42,997 nucleotides of DNA from an uncultured Bacteroidales bacterium. GTDB taxonomy: Bacteria; Bacteroidota; Bacteroidia; Bacteroidales; Paludibacteraceae. Each line of letters starts with the position of its first letter. The first letter of the stretch is position 1. Below, piece after piece: positions 29,427-37,621 of the stretch. The stretch lies in contig CALCGR010000147.1 in NCBI GenBank assembly GCA_937901025.1, positions 1-42,997 on the forward strand, in the 5' to 3' direction. A program made the position numbers and the translations under genes. The notes under the pieces were generated by a model, which was not told where the DNA came from, did no database searches, and was given only the letters and a program-made list of their open reading frames with translations.

Positions 29427-30903
29427 TTACGTGCTATGGACGATCGCGTCCGTGATATGCGTACTATGGCGATTGATTGCCTCGAAATCGAGCATAGGCT
29501 CGTATGTGGTGCTGTTCGCGATTATGGCGACGGTATGGGTCGTGCTCAGTTGGGTGCTACAAAAATACCGGTCGTATAAGGATACGTGGTACTGGCAGGA
29601 GATGCTGTCCATGCTGACAACGATGGGAATTATCATTGCGCTCGGGTATATTATTCTGCCGCAAGTGAATATGGGGCTCTCGCCCGTAGTGGCGGCGTGG
29701 GTGACGGGTATCGTAGCGATGATGGACGCGGTGGTGATCCTATTCAAGCACTACTGGAAATATGCGCAGAGCATCACCGTACCCGTAATGCCGGTACAGC
29801 AACGGGAGAATGCGCAGGTTAGGCATCCGGAGGAACGCAGGTCGAGCGAAGCGATAGAGACGATTCATCAGGCGGTGCTGTCGCTCACGACGGAGGAGGA
29901 TTATCAATTGCTGCTCGAGAAGGCGGACCTCAACAGTCGGCAGACGAAGGTGGTGGCGAACCGCGACCGGTTCTCGTTCATGCAGTTGCCGGATTACGAG
30001 TATAAGACGCTGGTAGATCTGACGCTACTCAACGACGCGAAGGGAATCAATAAGCGCTTCTGCATCGTGAATCAGAAGTTGCCGGACGAGGGGAAATATG
30101 TATGTTGCTACCGTCCGCAGGAGTATATCAAGCAGAAGATGTTGGCGAAGTACCCTAAAGGACTGAACTACGTGATTTACTCGTTCTGGTTCTTCGTAAA
30201 GCGCGTGATACCGCGGCTGATGCTGAGCAGTAGGCTGTACTACGACGTAACGAAAGGGCGCAAGCGGATGCTCAGTCGCACGGAGGTATTGGGGCGGCTG
30301 TACTACTGCGGCTTCGAGGTGACGGAAGAGATTCCCGCCGGGCATATCGTATATGTGGTAGCGAAACGGCGGTCGCAGCCGTATCCGCAGGAGCAGATGA
30401 AGGTGTACGGTCCGCTGATTAAGTTAGCGAGGGTAGGGAAGAATAAGGAGATTACCTATTACTATAAGTTCCGCACGATGCACCCGTACGCGGAGTATAT
30501 ACAGGAGTATGTGTTCGACAAGAACGGGGGCATGAATATCAAAGACAAGAGCGACAACGACTTCCGGATTACGAGTTGGGGTAGGGTGATGAGGCGGTAC
30601 TGGTTGGACGAGCTGCCGATGCTGCTGAACTGGTTGAAGCGGGATTGTAAGCTGGTGGGGGTACGGCCGCTGAGTCAGGCGATGTTTAATCAGTATCCAA
30701 AGGAGTTGCAGGAGAAACGGACGAGGTGCAAGCCGGGGTTGATACCGCCGTTCTATATCGACCATCCGGATGATTTTGAGGCGCTGTTCGCGAGCGAGAA
30801 TAAGTATCTGGATGAGTACTTTGCACATCCTGTACGGACGGATTGGAAGTACTTTTGGATGACGATGCGGTCGATTTTCTTCAAAAAAATGCATAGTGCG
30901 TAA
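29404..30903 (+). CDS. Initiating sugar transferase (bacterial sugar transferase, WcaJ/WbaP-like)
   Basis: The 499-residue protein has about four N-terminal membrane segments (residues ~8-130), a central cytoplasmic region and a C-terminal polyprenyl-phosphate sugar-phosphotransferase region: YYYKFRTMHPYAEYIQ, DNDFRITSWGRVMRRYWLDELPMLLNWLKRDCKLVGVRPLS and CKPGLIPPFYIDHPDDFE. These enzymes load the first sugar phosphate onto undecaprenyl phosphate. The usual KR-x-F-D segment before the KFRTM motif is replaced by a longer region (YPQEQMKVYGPLIKLARVGKNKE), a variant seen in Bacteroidota. It is the last gene of the operon; a separate promoter follows. Confidence 0.87.
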   Translation: MWRRIVNDYVLWTIASVICVLWRLIASKSSIGSYVVLFAIMATVWVVLSWVLQKYRSYKDTWYWQEMLSMLTTMGIIIALGYIILPQVNMGLSPVVAAWVTGIVAMMDAVVILFKHYWKYAQSITVPVMPVQQRENAQVRHPEERRSSEAIETIHQAVLSLTTEEDYQLLLEKADLNSRQTKVVANRDRFSFMQLPDYEYKTLVDLTLLNDAKGINKRFCIVNQKLPDEGKYVCCYRPQEYIKQKMLAKYPKGLNYVIYSFWFFVKRVIPRLMLSSRLYYDVTKGRKRMLSRTEVLGRLYYCGFEVTEEIPAGHIVYVVAKRRSQPYPQEQMKVYGPLIKLARVGKNKEITYYYKFRTMHPYAEYIQEYVFDKNGGMNIKDKSDNDFRITSWGRVMRRYWLDELPMLLNWLKRDCKLVGVRPLSQAMFNQYPKELQEKRTRCKPGLIPPFYIDHPDDFEALFASENKYLDEYFAHPVRTDWKYFWMTMRSIFFKKMHSA

Positions 30904-30930
30904 GAAAAAAAGAGAAAATATACAAAAATA

Positions 30931-30963
30931 TTTGTATATATCAGAAAAAAAGTGTATCTTTGC
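30931..30963 (+). promoter_or_regulatory. Promoter of the wbpB-like/export operon
   Basis: TTTG (30931-30934) and TATCTTTGC (30955-30963), 20-nt spacer almost identical to that at 19855-19874. It is followed by a ~35-40 nt leader to ATG 31005. The TTG at 30960 lies inside the -7 box and is rejected as a start. Confidence 0.88.
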
Positions 30964-31004
30964 AGTCCAAACGACTACAAAGGTACTTTTTTATTACTGA
31001 AGAT

Positions 31005-31991
31005 ATGAATAACTCTTTGAATTTTGCATTGATTGGGGCGGCGGGGTATATAGCGCCGCGGCATATTAAGGCGATTGCCGATACGGGCAATAACCTGATG
31101 GTAGCGTACGATAAGTTTGACTCGGTCGGACGACTGGACAGTTCGTTCCCGAACTGCGCGTTCTTCACCGAGCACGAGCAGTTTGACCGCTTCTGCAGTA
31201 AGCAGATGAGGACGGATAAGCCGCTCGACTGGATGTCGATTTGCACGCCGAACTACACCCACGATGCGTTTATCCGTTACGGATTGCGCCTGGGCACGAA
31301 CGTGATTTGCGAGAAGCCGCTGGTGCTGAATCCCTATAATATCGATAACCTCGTGGAACTGGAGAACGAGACCGGGCATCAGGCCTATACGATATTGCAA
31401 CTGCGCCTGCACGAGGCGATCGCGAACCTCAAGAAGAAAGTTCAGAACGGACCGAAGGATAAGATTTACGACGTGGATCTAACCTACATCACCTCCCGCG
31501 GAAACTGGTATTACGCGTCCTGGAAGGGCGACGTACATAAGTCGGGCGGCGTGGCAACGAACATCGGCGTACACTTTTACGATATGCTGCAATGGATCTT
31601 CGGTCCCGTACAGAAGAATGTGGTCCACGTGATGAGTTTTGACCGCGTGGCGGGGTATTTGGAACTCAAGCAGGCGAGGGTACGCTACTTCCTGAGCATC
31701 AATGCGGACTGCCTGCCCGCGAATGCGGTGCAAGGCGAGAAACGGACTTACCGTACGCTGAACATCGACGGCGAGGAGTTCGAGTTCTCGCAAGGGTTTA
31801 CGGAGCTGCATACGGAGAGCTATCGTCGTATCTTAGCGGGCGAAGGTTTCCGGATTGCGGAGGCACGGCCGTGCATCGAGATCGTAAGTCAGATCCGCGG
31901 AGCGGAGCCGATCGGACTCGTAGGCGACTACCATCCGCTGGCAAAGTTGCCGTTGGCAAGCCACCCGTTCGGGTGGGACGAGCGCCGATGA
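31005..31991 (+). CDS. wbpB: Gfo/Idh/MocA dehydrogenase, UDP-N-acetylglucosaminuronate 3-dehydrogenase type (WbpB/WlbA)
   Basis: About 328 residues. MNNSLNFALIGAAGYIAPRHIKAIADTGNNLMVAYDKFDSVGRLDSSFP is nearly the WbpB/WlbA signature, with a Rossmann GxxGxxxxRH motif. Later blocks SICTPNYTHDAFI, VICEKPLVLNPYNID and the GGVATNIGVHFYDMLQWIFG segment include the catalytic Lys (EKP) and Asp/His region. The enzyme oxidises C3 of UDP-GlcNAcA in the pathway to 2,3-diacetamido uronic acids. The partner aminotransferase and acetyltransferase are not in the window. Its stop codon overlaps a 7-nt array. Confidence 0.88.
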   Translation: MNNSLNFALIGAAGYIAPRHIKAIADTGNNLMVAYDKFDSVGRLDSSFPNCAFFTEHEQFDRFCSKQMRTDKPLDWMSICTPNYTHDAFIRYGLRLGTNVICEKPLVLNPYNIDNLVELENETGHQAYTILQLRLHEAIANLKKKVQNGPKDKIYDVDLTYITSRGNWYYASWKGDVHKSGGVATNIGVHFYDMLQWIFGPVQKNVVHVMSFDRVAGYLELKQARVRYFLSINADCLPANAVQGEKRTYRTLNIDGEEFEFSQGFTELHTESYRRILAGEGFRIAEARPCIEIVSQIRGAEPIGLVGDYHPLAKLPLASHPFGWDERR

Positions 31992-32021
31992 GGAATGAGG
32001 AATGAGGAATGAGGAAATAGG
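31987..32021 (+). repeat. 7-nt array at the end of wbpB
   Basis: GATGAGG followed by three AATGAGG and AAATAGG. The TGA of the first unit is the wbpB stop. Unlike coding arrays it has four TGA-bearing units in a row, as expected where no reading frame must be kept open. Confidence 0.9.
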
Positions 32022-32026
32022 AATTT

Positions 32027-32860
32027 ATGAAAAGTAAAATATTAATATTAGTAGGATTGGCGGGGATGATGATGTCGTGCGTGACGGCGAAGAAGGTGAA
32101 CTATATGCAGGCACCGGACAAGAAAATCCCGTCGTATGCCGACACCATCAGCTTCGAGGACTACAAGATGCGGCCGGGGGACCGGTTGTTTGTGTACGTG
32201 TATTCGCTAGACGAGAATATCTCCCGAATGTACAATGCGGGCAGCGGAAACAATACGCAATTGCGCGGGAATAGAGGTGGCGGCGAGAGCAGTACGTACG
32301 ACCTCTATTCGTACCTGGTGGACGACGAGGGAAACATTCAGTTCCCGACCCTCGGGGACGTGTATGTACTCGGGATGACGACGAGGGAAGTGAAGTACAA
32401 GTTAGAGGACGAGCTCTCGACGCTGCTGCATGAGATACCGGGGTATAAGATGGTGAGCGTGGAGGTGAACGTAGTGCGGAGAACGTTCTCGATCATCGGT
32501 CAGCAGAGCGGGAAGTACCCGATTACGAAGGAGAAGATGACAATCTTCGAGGCCCTCGCGATGGCGGGGAATATCAACGAGTTCGGGGATAGGAGTCAGG
32601 TGAAGCTCATCCGCGAGAAGAACGGGGAGACGGTCGTCAAGACCTTTGACGTACGGTCGGAGGACATTATCAACTCCGAGTTTTACTATATCGAGCCGAA
32701 TGATATCCTTTATATCCGCCTGATTGAGGGTCAGTCGTTCGGTATCAACTCCGCAGGAGCGGCGGTGAGTATCGTAGCGGCGACGATCTCGTTCGGCGTA
32801 TTCATCTACTCGCTGGTGAACATGGGTATTAACTATAAACAAGTCTTTACAAAGCAATGA
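32027..32860 (+). CDS. Polysaccharide export lipoprotein (Wza-like), first copy
   Basis: The 277-residue protein has a lipoprotein signal (MMMSC, Cys ~18), a Poly_export domain (YKMRPGDRLFVYVYSLDE, YLVDDEGNIQFPTLGDVYVLGMTTREVKYKLEDEL), an SLBB domain (VNVVRRTFSIIGQQSGKYPITKEKMTIFEALAMAGNINEFGDRSQVKLIRE) and a C-terminal hydrophobic helix (~245-265). It forms the outer-membrane export channel for surface polysaccharide. ATGA overlap with the next gene indicates co-translation. Confidence 0.93.
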   Translation: MKSKILILVGLAGMMMSCVTAKKVNYMQAPDKKIPSYADTISFEDYKMRPGDRLFVYVYSLDENISRMYNAGSGNNTQLRGNRGGGESSTYDLYSYLVDDEGNIQFPTLGDVYVLGMTTREVKYKLEDELSTLLHEIPGYKMVSVEVNVVRRTFSIIGQQSGKYPITKEKMTIFEALAMAGNINEFGDRSQVKLIREKNGETVVKTFDVRSEDIINSEFYYIEPNDILYIRLIEGQSFGINSAGAAVSIVAATISFGVFIYSLVNMGINYKQVFTKQ

Positions 32861-33633
32861 ACAAGAGATTAATGAACTGGCTCGTTGCTTTGACGACGAG
32901 TGTGATACTGACCGGCTGTTACGGGCATAAGTCGATTGGCCTGCTGCAAGAGCCGACGAAGAGCAATAAGTTACCGCAATACGAGAAGATAGAGCATTAC
33001 GAGCCCTATCGGTTGCAGGTGAATGACGAGATAATGTACCGCCTCATCACGATGGACGAGACGATATCGAAGACGTTAGGAACGAACAATGTGTCGGTGG
33101 GTACGGAGAATGCGGTGACCTACCGCATCTATCAGGACGGAACGGTGGATATCCCGTTCCTTAAGCCGGTGCATTTAGAGGGCCTGACGGAGCGTCAAGC
33201 ACAGGATACGCTGGAGGCCGCGTTCCGGGCGATCATTCCGGACGCGAGCGTGAAGTTGGCGCTGTATAACAAACAATTCACGGTGATTGGCGATATCCAT
33301 TCGGGTTCGTACTATATCTACCGCGAGAAGATGAATATCTTCCAGGCGCTGGCGATGTCGGGAGACCTGCTAAACTCGGGTGACCGCAAGCACGTAAAGA
33401 TTATTCGTCCGCGCACGAACGAAGAGCCGGAGGTGCTGGAGTTCGATATACGGACGAACACGGTGATTGATTCGAAGTATTACTATGTATATCCGAACGA
33501 CGTGATTTATGTAGCCAGGACGAAGGACAGTTTTGTCAAGGTGCCGACGTACACGGGATTCTTAGGTCTCGTGACGTCCTCGGTAGGATTGCTGATCTCC
33601 GCCCTGAACTTTGCGGTACTATTTACAAAATAA
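32857..33633 (+). CDS. Polysaccharide export lipoprotein (Wza-like), second copy
   Basis: The 258-residue paralogue of the preceding protein has a lipobox LTGC (~Cys21), Poly_export (YRLQVNDEIMYRLITMDETISKTLG, VTYRIYQDGTVDIPFLKPVHLEGLTERQAQDTLEAAF), SLBB (LALYNKQFTVIGDIHSGSYYIYREKMNIFQALAMSGDLLNSGDRKHVKIIRP) and a C-terminal hydrophobic helix. Two tandem Wza-like genes followed by a kinase suggest a hetero-oligomeric or duplicated channel. The kinase gene starts 4 nt after its stop. Confidence 0.92.
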   Translation: MNKRLMNWLVALTTSVILTGCYGHKSIGLLQEPTKSNKLPQYEKIEHYEPYRLQVNDEIMYRLITMDETISKTLGTNNVSVGTENAVTYRIYQDGTVDIPFLKPVHLEGLTERQAQDTLEAAFRAIIPDASVKLALYNKQFTVIGDIHSGSYYIYREKMNIFQALAMSGDLLNSGDRKHVKIIRPRTNEEPEVLEFDIRTNTVIDSKYYYVYPNDVIYVARTKDSFVKVPTYTGFLGLVTSSVGLLISALNFAVLFTK

Positions 33634-33637
33634 GCCT

Positions 33638-36259
33638 ATGGAATCAAACAAAGATTATACAAAGAGCGGGAACAGCAATTATATCCCGCAAGGGAATGCG
33701 AATTACGGCAATTACGGTGCCTACGGCCATTACGGCAACTATGGGCACTACGGTAATTACGGCAATTACGGTAACTATGGCGGTAACGGGAACTACGGTA
33801 ACTACGGGCAGAACCCGCAGGACCTGCAGCAGGAAGACCAGTCGGACTTCAACGTGATGGAATGGCTGATGCGGTTCCTGCATTACTGGTACCTGTTTGT
33901 ACTCGGTGCCGCTATTGCGTTAGGGATAGCGATGATTAAGAACCGCCGCTGGCTGCCGGATTACTATTCGCACAGTACGATCATCATTAAGGACAACGCG
34001 AACGCGATGGGTCAGAACTCGGCATTGTTGACGGGTTTCGGTGTAGACCCCGGGTACAAGAACCTGCAGAACCAGCAGATCATCCTGGGTTCCTACGACC
34101 TACTGGGTAGGGTCGTGGACTCGATGCCGCAGTTGCAGACGGAATATGTGTCGAAGGGCCGGTTCAAGACGAAGAACCTATACTCCACCTCGCCGATTGA
34201 GATCACCCGATTGGCGGTAGCGGACAAGGCAACGAGTCAGTTGTTTGAGCTGCGAATGCTGCCGGACAACCGCATCCATATCTGTTCGACAGATGAAAAC
34301 ACGAGCCTCGACGTGACGGGGGATTTCGATACGCCGATTGTGACGGACTATTTCTCGATCGTGGTGCATAGTATTCAGCCCTTCTCGGGGCGGCTGTATT
34401 TCCGCTTCCGCACGAGGGACGGGCTCATCAATGAGTTTATGTCGAGGATGCAGTTGAGCATCGTAGGCGAGGGGAGTACGGTACTGCGTATCTCGCTGGT
34501 AGGTCAGACGCCCGACCGGGATCGGGACTTCATTGACCACCTGGTACAGATCTACTTGCAGAAGAACCTGGAACAAAAGAACGAGGTGGCGGAGAACACA
34601 ATCCTCTTCATCAATAGGCAACTCGTAGACCTGCAGCAATCGCTGGAGGTGAGCGAGGGCGCGATGACGGATTTCCGTCAGCAGAATAAGTTTGTGGACG
34701 TAAGTTCGTACGCGGGCACGCTGATGAGTAAGATGGCGGAGTACGATCAGCAGAACATGCAACTGAGGCTCAGAGAGATGTACTTCGATTACCTGGCCAA
34801 TTACTTGCAGACGAACATCGAGTCCGGCGCGGTGATTGCTCCGGCTTCGCTGGGACTGGAAGAGCCGATGCTGATGACGCTCGTCACCCAACTGAACGAA
34901 CTGCGCATCCAACGCGGGGAGTTGACGGAGAAGAACGTATATTATGCGAAGTTCACGAAGGACATCGAGAACGTGAAGATGACCATCAACGAGGTGGTGA
35001 AATCCATGCGCACATCGATGGAGATAGAGAAGAAGGATTTGAATGCCCGTTACGCGCAGGTGGAGAAAGAGATCCAGTTGCTGCCGGAGAAGGAGTTGCA
35101 GATGATATCCATCGAGCGTAATTACCGCATCGAGGATAACTACTACACGTTCTTCCTGCAGAAACGCGCAGAGGCGGAGATACAGAAAGCCTCGAATACG
35201 CCGGATAACACTGTGCTGGATAAGGCGCGCACGACCTCGATTGTGAATAACAAAGACAAGAAGCGCACCACGACCACGTATGTGGTCATCGGATTGCTGA
35301 TTCCGCTGGTGCTGATTATCTTGAGCGAGCTGATGAACAACAAAGTGCGCACGACGAAGGATATCGAGAAGATTACCCGATTCCATATCATTGGAGCCCT
35401 CCGTCACGTGAGGTCGCAGAACCCGACGCTGGTGCGCGATATGCCTAAGTCGAGTTACGCGGAGATGCTGCGCTCGATACGGCATAGGCTGGAGTTCATC
35501 ACGAAGCGCAAGTCGAACATGACGTTTATGGTGACCTCCACGGAGTCCGGTGACGGTAAGACGTATATGAGTTCGAACATGGCGACGCTGTACGCAATCA
35601 TGGGGAAGAAGACGATATTGGTGGACCTCGATATCCGTAAGCCTAACCTGCACACCAAACTCGGTATTGAGAACGGCAAGGGTATATCGAACTACCTGAT
35701 CGGTGACTGCGAACTGAGCGAAGCGCTGGTGAGCACGCCGCACGGCTTTGACCTGCTGCGTGCGGGAAATATACCGCCGAATCCGGGCGAGTTGATTCAC
35801 TCGGATAAGATGACGGAGCTGATGCGCTGGCTGAGGGATAACTACGAGTTCGTGATTATCGATACCTCGCCCATCGGACTGGTGCCGGATGCGTATGCGC
35901 TGTTAGAGCAAGTGGACGTATGTCTGTACGTAATCCGCTGCATGCAGACGAATAGGGCGTTCTGCAAGGAGACGCTGCAACAGATTGCCGACGTGGTGGA
36001 AGAGCCGGATAAGATTCAACTCGTACTATCCGACATCCCGTCCGACCACAAGCACAACTACTACCGCGGTAAGGGGTACGGTTACGGCTACGGTTACGGC
36101 TATGGTTACGGTTACGGGTATGGATACGGCTACGGTAAGCATATCAGCAACCATATCGACAAGATTCAGAAAGTGTACGACAAGCTCATGCACAAAGACT
36201 CGAGCCGCAAGGCGTACCACTACTACGAGGACGATGACGAACCCGTAAAGAAAAGTTAA
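33638..36259 (+). CDS. Wzc-like co-polymerase/tyrosine kinase with Tyr-rich repeats at both ends
   Basis: The 873-residue product has a Wzz-type first membrane helix (~81-100), a long periplasmic region with coiled-coil/GNVR-like segments (ending EKELQMISIERNYRIEDNYYTFFLQKR), a second helix (~549-569) and a BY-kinase domain: Walker A STESGDGKT (~634-642), Walker A' TILVDLDIRKP, Walker B FVIIDTSP (~738). The C-terminal tyrosine cluster is a GY dipeptide run (~814-835). Residues ~20-58 are also made of NYG/HYG triplets on the cytoplasmic side of helix 1, which is unusual for Wzc. It controls chain length and export. ATG 33638 is chosen over an upstream TTG at 33611. Confidence 0.9.
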   Translation: MESNKDYTKSGNSNYIPQGNANYGNYGAYGHYGNYGHYGNYGNYGNYGGNGNYGNYGQNPQDLQQEDQSDFNVMEWLMRFLHYWYLFVLGAAIALGIAMIKNRRWLPDYYSHSTIIIKDNANAMGQNSALLTGFGVDPGYKNLQNQQIILGSYDLLGRVVDSMPQLQTEYVSKGRFKTKNLYSTSPIEITRLAVADKATSQLFELRMLPDNRIHICSTDENTSLDVTGDFDTPIVTDYFSIVVHSIQPFSGRLYFRFRTRDGLINEFMSRMQLSIVGEGSTVLRISLVGQTPDRDRDFIDHLVQIYLQKNLEQKNEVAENTILFINRQLVDLQQSLEVSEGAMTDFRQQNKFVDVSSYAGTLMSKMAEYDQQNMQLRLREMYFDYLANYLQTNIESGAVIAPASLGLEEPMLMTLVTQLNELRIQRGELTEKNVYYAKFTKDIENVKMTINEVVKSMRTSMEIEKKDLNARYAQVEKEIQLLPEKELQMISIERNYRIEDNYYTFFLQKRAEAEIQKASNTPDNTVLDKARTTSIVNNKDKKRTTTTYVVIGLLIPLVLIILSELMNNKVRTTKDIEKITRFHIIGALRHVRSQNPTLVRDMPKSSYAEMLRSIRHRLEFITKRKSNMTFMVTSTESGDGKTYMSSNMATLYAIMGKKTILVDLDIRKPNLHTKLGIENGKGISNYLIGDCELSEALVSTPHGFDLLRAGNIPPNPGELIHSDKMTELMRWLRDNYEFVIIDTSPIGLVPDAYALLEQVDVCLYVIRCMQTNRAFCKETLQQIADVVEEPDKIQLVLSDIPSDHKHNYYRGKGYGYGYGYGYGYGYGYGYGYGKHISNHIDKIQKVYDKLMHKDSSRKAYHYYEDDDEPVKKS
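33705..33812 (+). repeat. Tandem Tyr-Gly coding repeat at the kinase N-terminus
   Basis: Repeats of AAYTAYGGY-type codons coding for NYG/HYG units over roughly residues 22-57. The repeat is imperfect and in-frame by triplets of residues. Confidence 0.85.
36076..36137 (+). repeat. 6-nt tandem repeat coding (Gly-Tyr)n at the kinase C-terminus
   Basis: About ten units of GGYTAY coding for a Gly-Tyr run, the tyrosine cluster expected at the end of a BY-kinase. Slippage by whole units would change the number of phosphorylatable tyrosines without a frameshift. Confidence 0.88.
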
Positions 36260-37536
36260 CGGGAAGTGAAGCGCCGGAAGCCGACCAGTTCGTCGGCTCG
36301 GGCGCCTAACGGATGATAATAGACGAAGACGGTGTATTCGTTCTGCGTCTGCCAATAAGACCCTTCGGTTTGCCGAAGGGTTATTTGGTTATTATGGGCA
36401 TGGTCAACGGCCCAGAACTGGTAATCGACGCCGCCTTGCTTGATGAGGGCGGTGAGCCAATACTGCTGCCGGTCGGGGTCATAACTCATGCGGTTCTCGG
36501 CCGTGAGGCGGTTATAGAACACGTCGCCGCCGACAAACAGCGTTTGGTCCATCAGCGGAGCGGAGACGGGCAGCGTAAAGTGTACCCACATATAATCCGC
36601 CTCGGTGTCGGGGTATTCGGTGCGCTCGGCATTCACGAGCCGCTGGCCGTCGGCATCATAGGCGTGGGTATAGACACCCTGCTGGCGCGTGCGGTCGAGG
36701 TCCAGGAACGCGTGGTACTCGCCCTGTCCGAAACGGATACGGTCCACGCCGTTACCGGCATAGTAGACGGAGTAGGTATCGAAATGGCGATACTCGTTAC
36801 CGCCTTCGAAGACGAGGGCGGGTTGGTTGACCCAGCGCAGCCGATTCGGTTCCCGATAGGAAGGTGCGGGGGCAAAGACGAGGTTATCGTAACGGTTGTT
36901 CTGCTGAACGGCAATGAAATACTCCTCGTTGCGCGTAGCGGCAGGGAAAGTGACGGAGAGGTCGAGTTGCTGGTAATGGCCGGCAATCTCTTTAATGGTG
37001 TTGGAGGTCACTTGCCCCGCGATGGTGACGGCTTTCTTCACTACAGAGAACACCGCTACCGCTACCACGTTCTCTTTATCGCCATCCTGATAGATGGTGA
37101 GCGCATAATGGCCCGAGCGGGTGAGTTGCATCTCCTCATTAGGGAAGGTGAAGGAGTAATGGGTATAGAGTTGCCGGGTATTGAGCGAATGGTCGTAGGT
37201 ATCGATATCCATCGTGGTGAAGCCCGCGAGGTACTCGCTGCTCATCAGGTTCGAGGGGGTGAAGTTCGCATTGAGGTGGGTGACGGTATAGGTATATTGT
37301 TGCGGATCGTGACTGAGTTCGTCAAAACTGATCTCGAGGGTATTGGCCGGGTCGGAACCGTCGATACGGTCACCGTCAAGGATGAGGTAGGGACGGGTAG
37401 GGGTATGCGACTGCTGCTCAGCCTCCTCCACGGTGCGGATACGCAAGGTGGCAATATTCGGCTGCACGACACGGGTGACCTCTTGCGCTAACGCGCAGAG
37501 GGGCAAAAAGAGGAATATGAGAATCGATTTGCGCAT
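36256..37536 (-). CDS. DUF5103 / type IX secretion plug-type protein
   Basis: The 426-residue secreted protein (signal MRKSILIFLFLPLCALAQ) matches the DUF5103 family of Bacteroidota, whose first domain corresponds to the T9SS plug protein that closes the SprA translocon. Recognisable blocks are RPYLILDGDRIDGSDPANTLEISFDELSHDPQQYTYTVTHLN, FTPSNLMSSEYLAGF, YSFTFPNEEMQLTRSGHYALTIYQDGDKENVVAVAVFSVV and the C-terminal YYHPLGARADELVGF. The start ATG 37536 is 8 nt from its own promoter; the upstream part of the frame is noncoding. It converges on the kinase gene with overlapping stop codons (TTAA, 36256-36259). Confidence 0.88.
   Translation of the reverse strand: MRKSILIFLFLPLCALAQEVTRVVQPNIATLRIRTVEEAEQQSHTPTRPYLILDGDRIDGSDPANTLEISFDELSHDPQQYTYTVTHLNANFTPSNLMSSEYLAGFTTMDIDTYDHSLNTRQLYTHYSFTFPNEEMQLTRSGHYALTIYQDGDKENVVAVAVFSVVKKAVTIAGQVTSNTIKEIAGHYQQLDLSVTFPAATRNEEYFIAVQQNNRYDNLVFAPAPSYREPNRLRWVNQPALVFEGGNEYRHFDTYSVYYAGNGVDRIRFGQGEYHAFLDLDRTRQQGVYTHAYDADGQRLVNAERTEYPDTEADYMWVHFTLPVSAPLMDQTLFVGGDVFYNRLTAENRMSYDPDRQQYWLTALIKQGGVDYQFWAVDHAHNNQITLRQTEGSYWQTQNEYTVFVYYHPLGARADELVGFRRFTSR
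36360..36393 (+). terminator. Hairpin inside the DUF5103 gene, probable terminator of the rightward export operon
   Basis: ACCCTTCGG-TTTG-CCGAAGGGT (36360-36381) is a perfect 9-bp stem with a 4-nt loop, followed on the + strand by TATTTGGTTATT. It lies about 100 bp after the kinase stop, so it can end the rightward transcript while being read as codons by the leftward gene. Confidence 0.6.
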
Positions 37537-37544
37537 TTCGTGTT

Positions 37545-37577
37545 GCAAAGGTACAAAAATTGTACCAATTAGCCAAA
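37545..37577 (-). promoter_or_regulatory. Leftward promoter of the DUF5103 gene
   Basis: On the minus strand, TTTG (37577-37574) and TACCTTTGC (37553-37545) are 20 nt apart, and the ATG at 37536 follows after 8 nt. It is divergent with the promoter at 37582-37614. Confidence 0.88.
37550..37566. promoter_or_regulatory. Perfect palindrome over the leftward -7 box
   Basis: GGTACAAAAATTGTACC has 7-bp arms and a 3-nt centre. It overlaps the -7 box of the DUF5103 promoter and contains the TTGTAC/GTACAA sequence also seen in the paired repeat at 3867-3899. Operator-like. Confidence 0.45.
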
Positions 37578-37581
37578 TATT

Positions 37582-37614
37582 TTTGCATAATTCAATTAAA
37601 ATTCGTAACTTTGC
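37582..37614 (+). promoter_or_regulatory. Rightward promoter of the AspT/YidE-type transporter
   Basis: TTTG (37582-37585) and TAACTTTGC (37606-37614) with a 20-nt spacer; ATG 37622 follows after 7 nt, the same near-leaderless geometry as at 1400-1440. Confidence 0.88.
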
Positions 37615-37621
37615 ACCGATT

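Noticed and set aside
34178..35800. A 540-codon open frame on the minus strand across the Wzc-like kinase gene
   Set aside because: It is the antisense shadow of a well-supported gene, with Arg/His/Leu-rich low-complexity translation, no promoter and no recognisable domain.
36313..37491. A 392-codon + strand frame across the DUF5103 gene
   Set aside because: It is antisense to a secreted protein with a clear signal peptide, family match and promoter; the translation has no recognisable motif.
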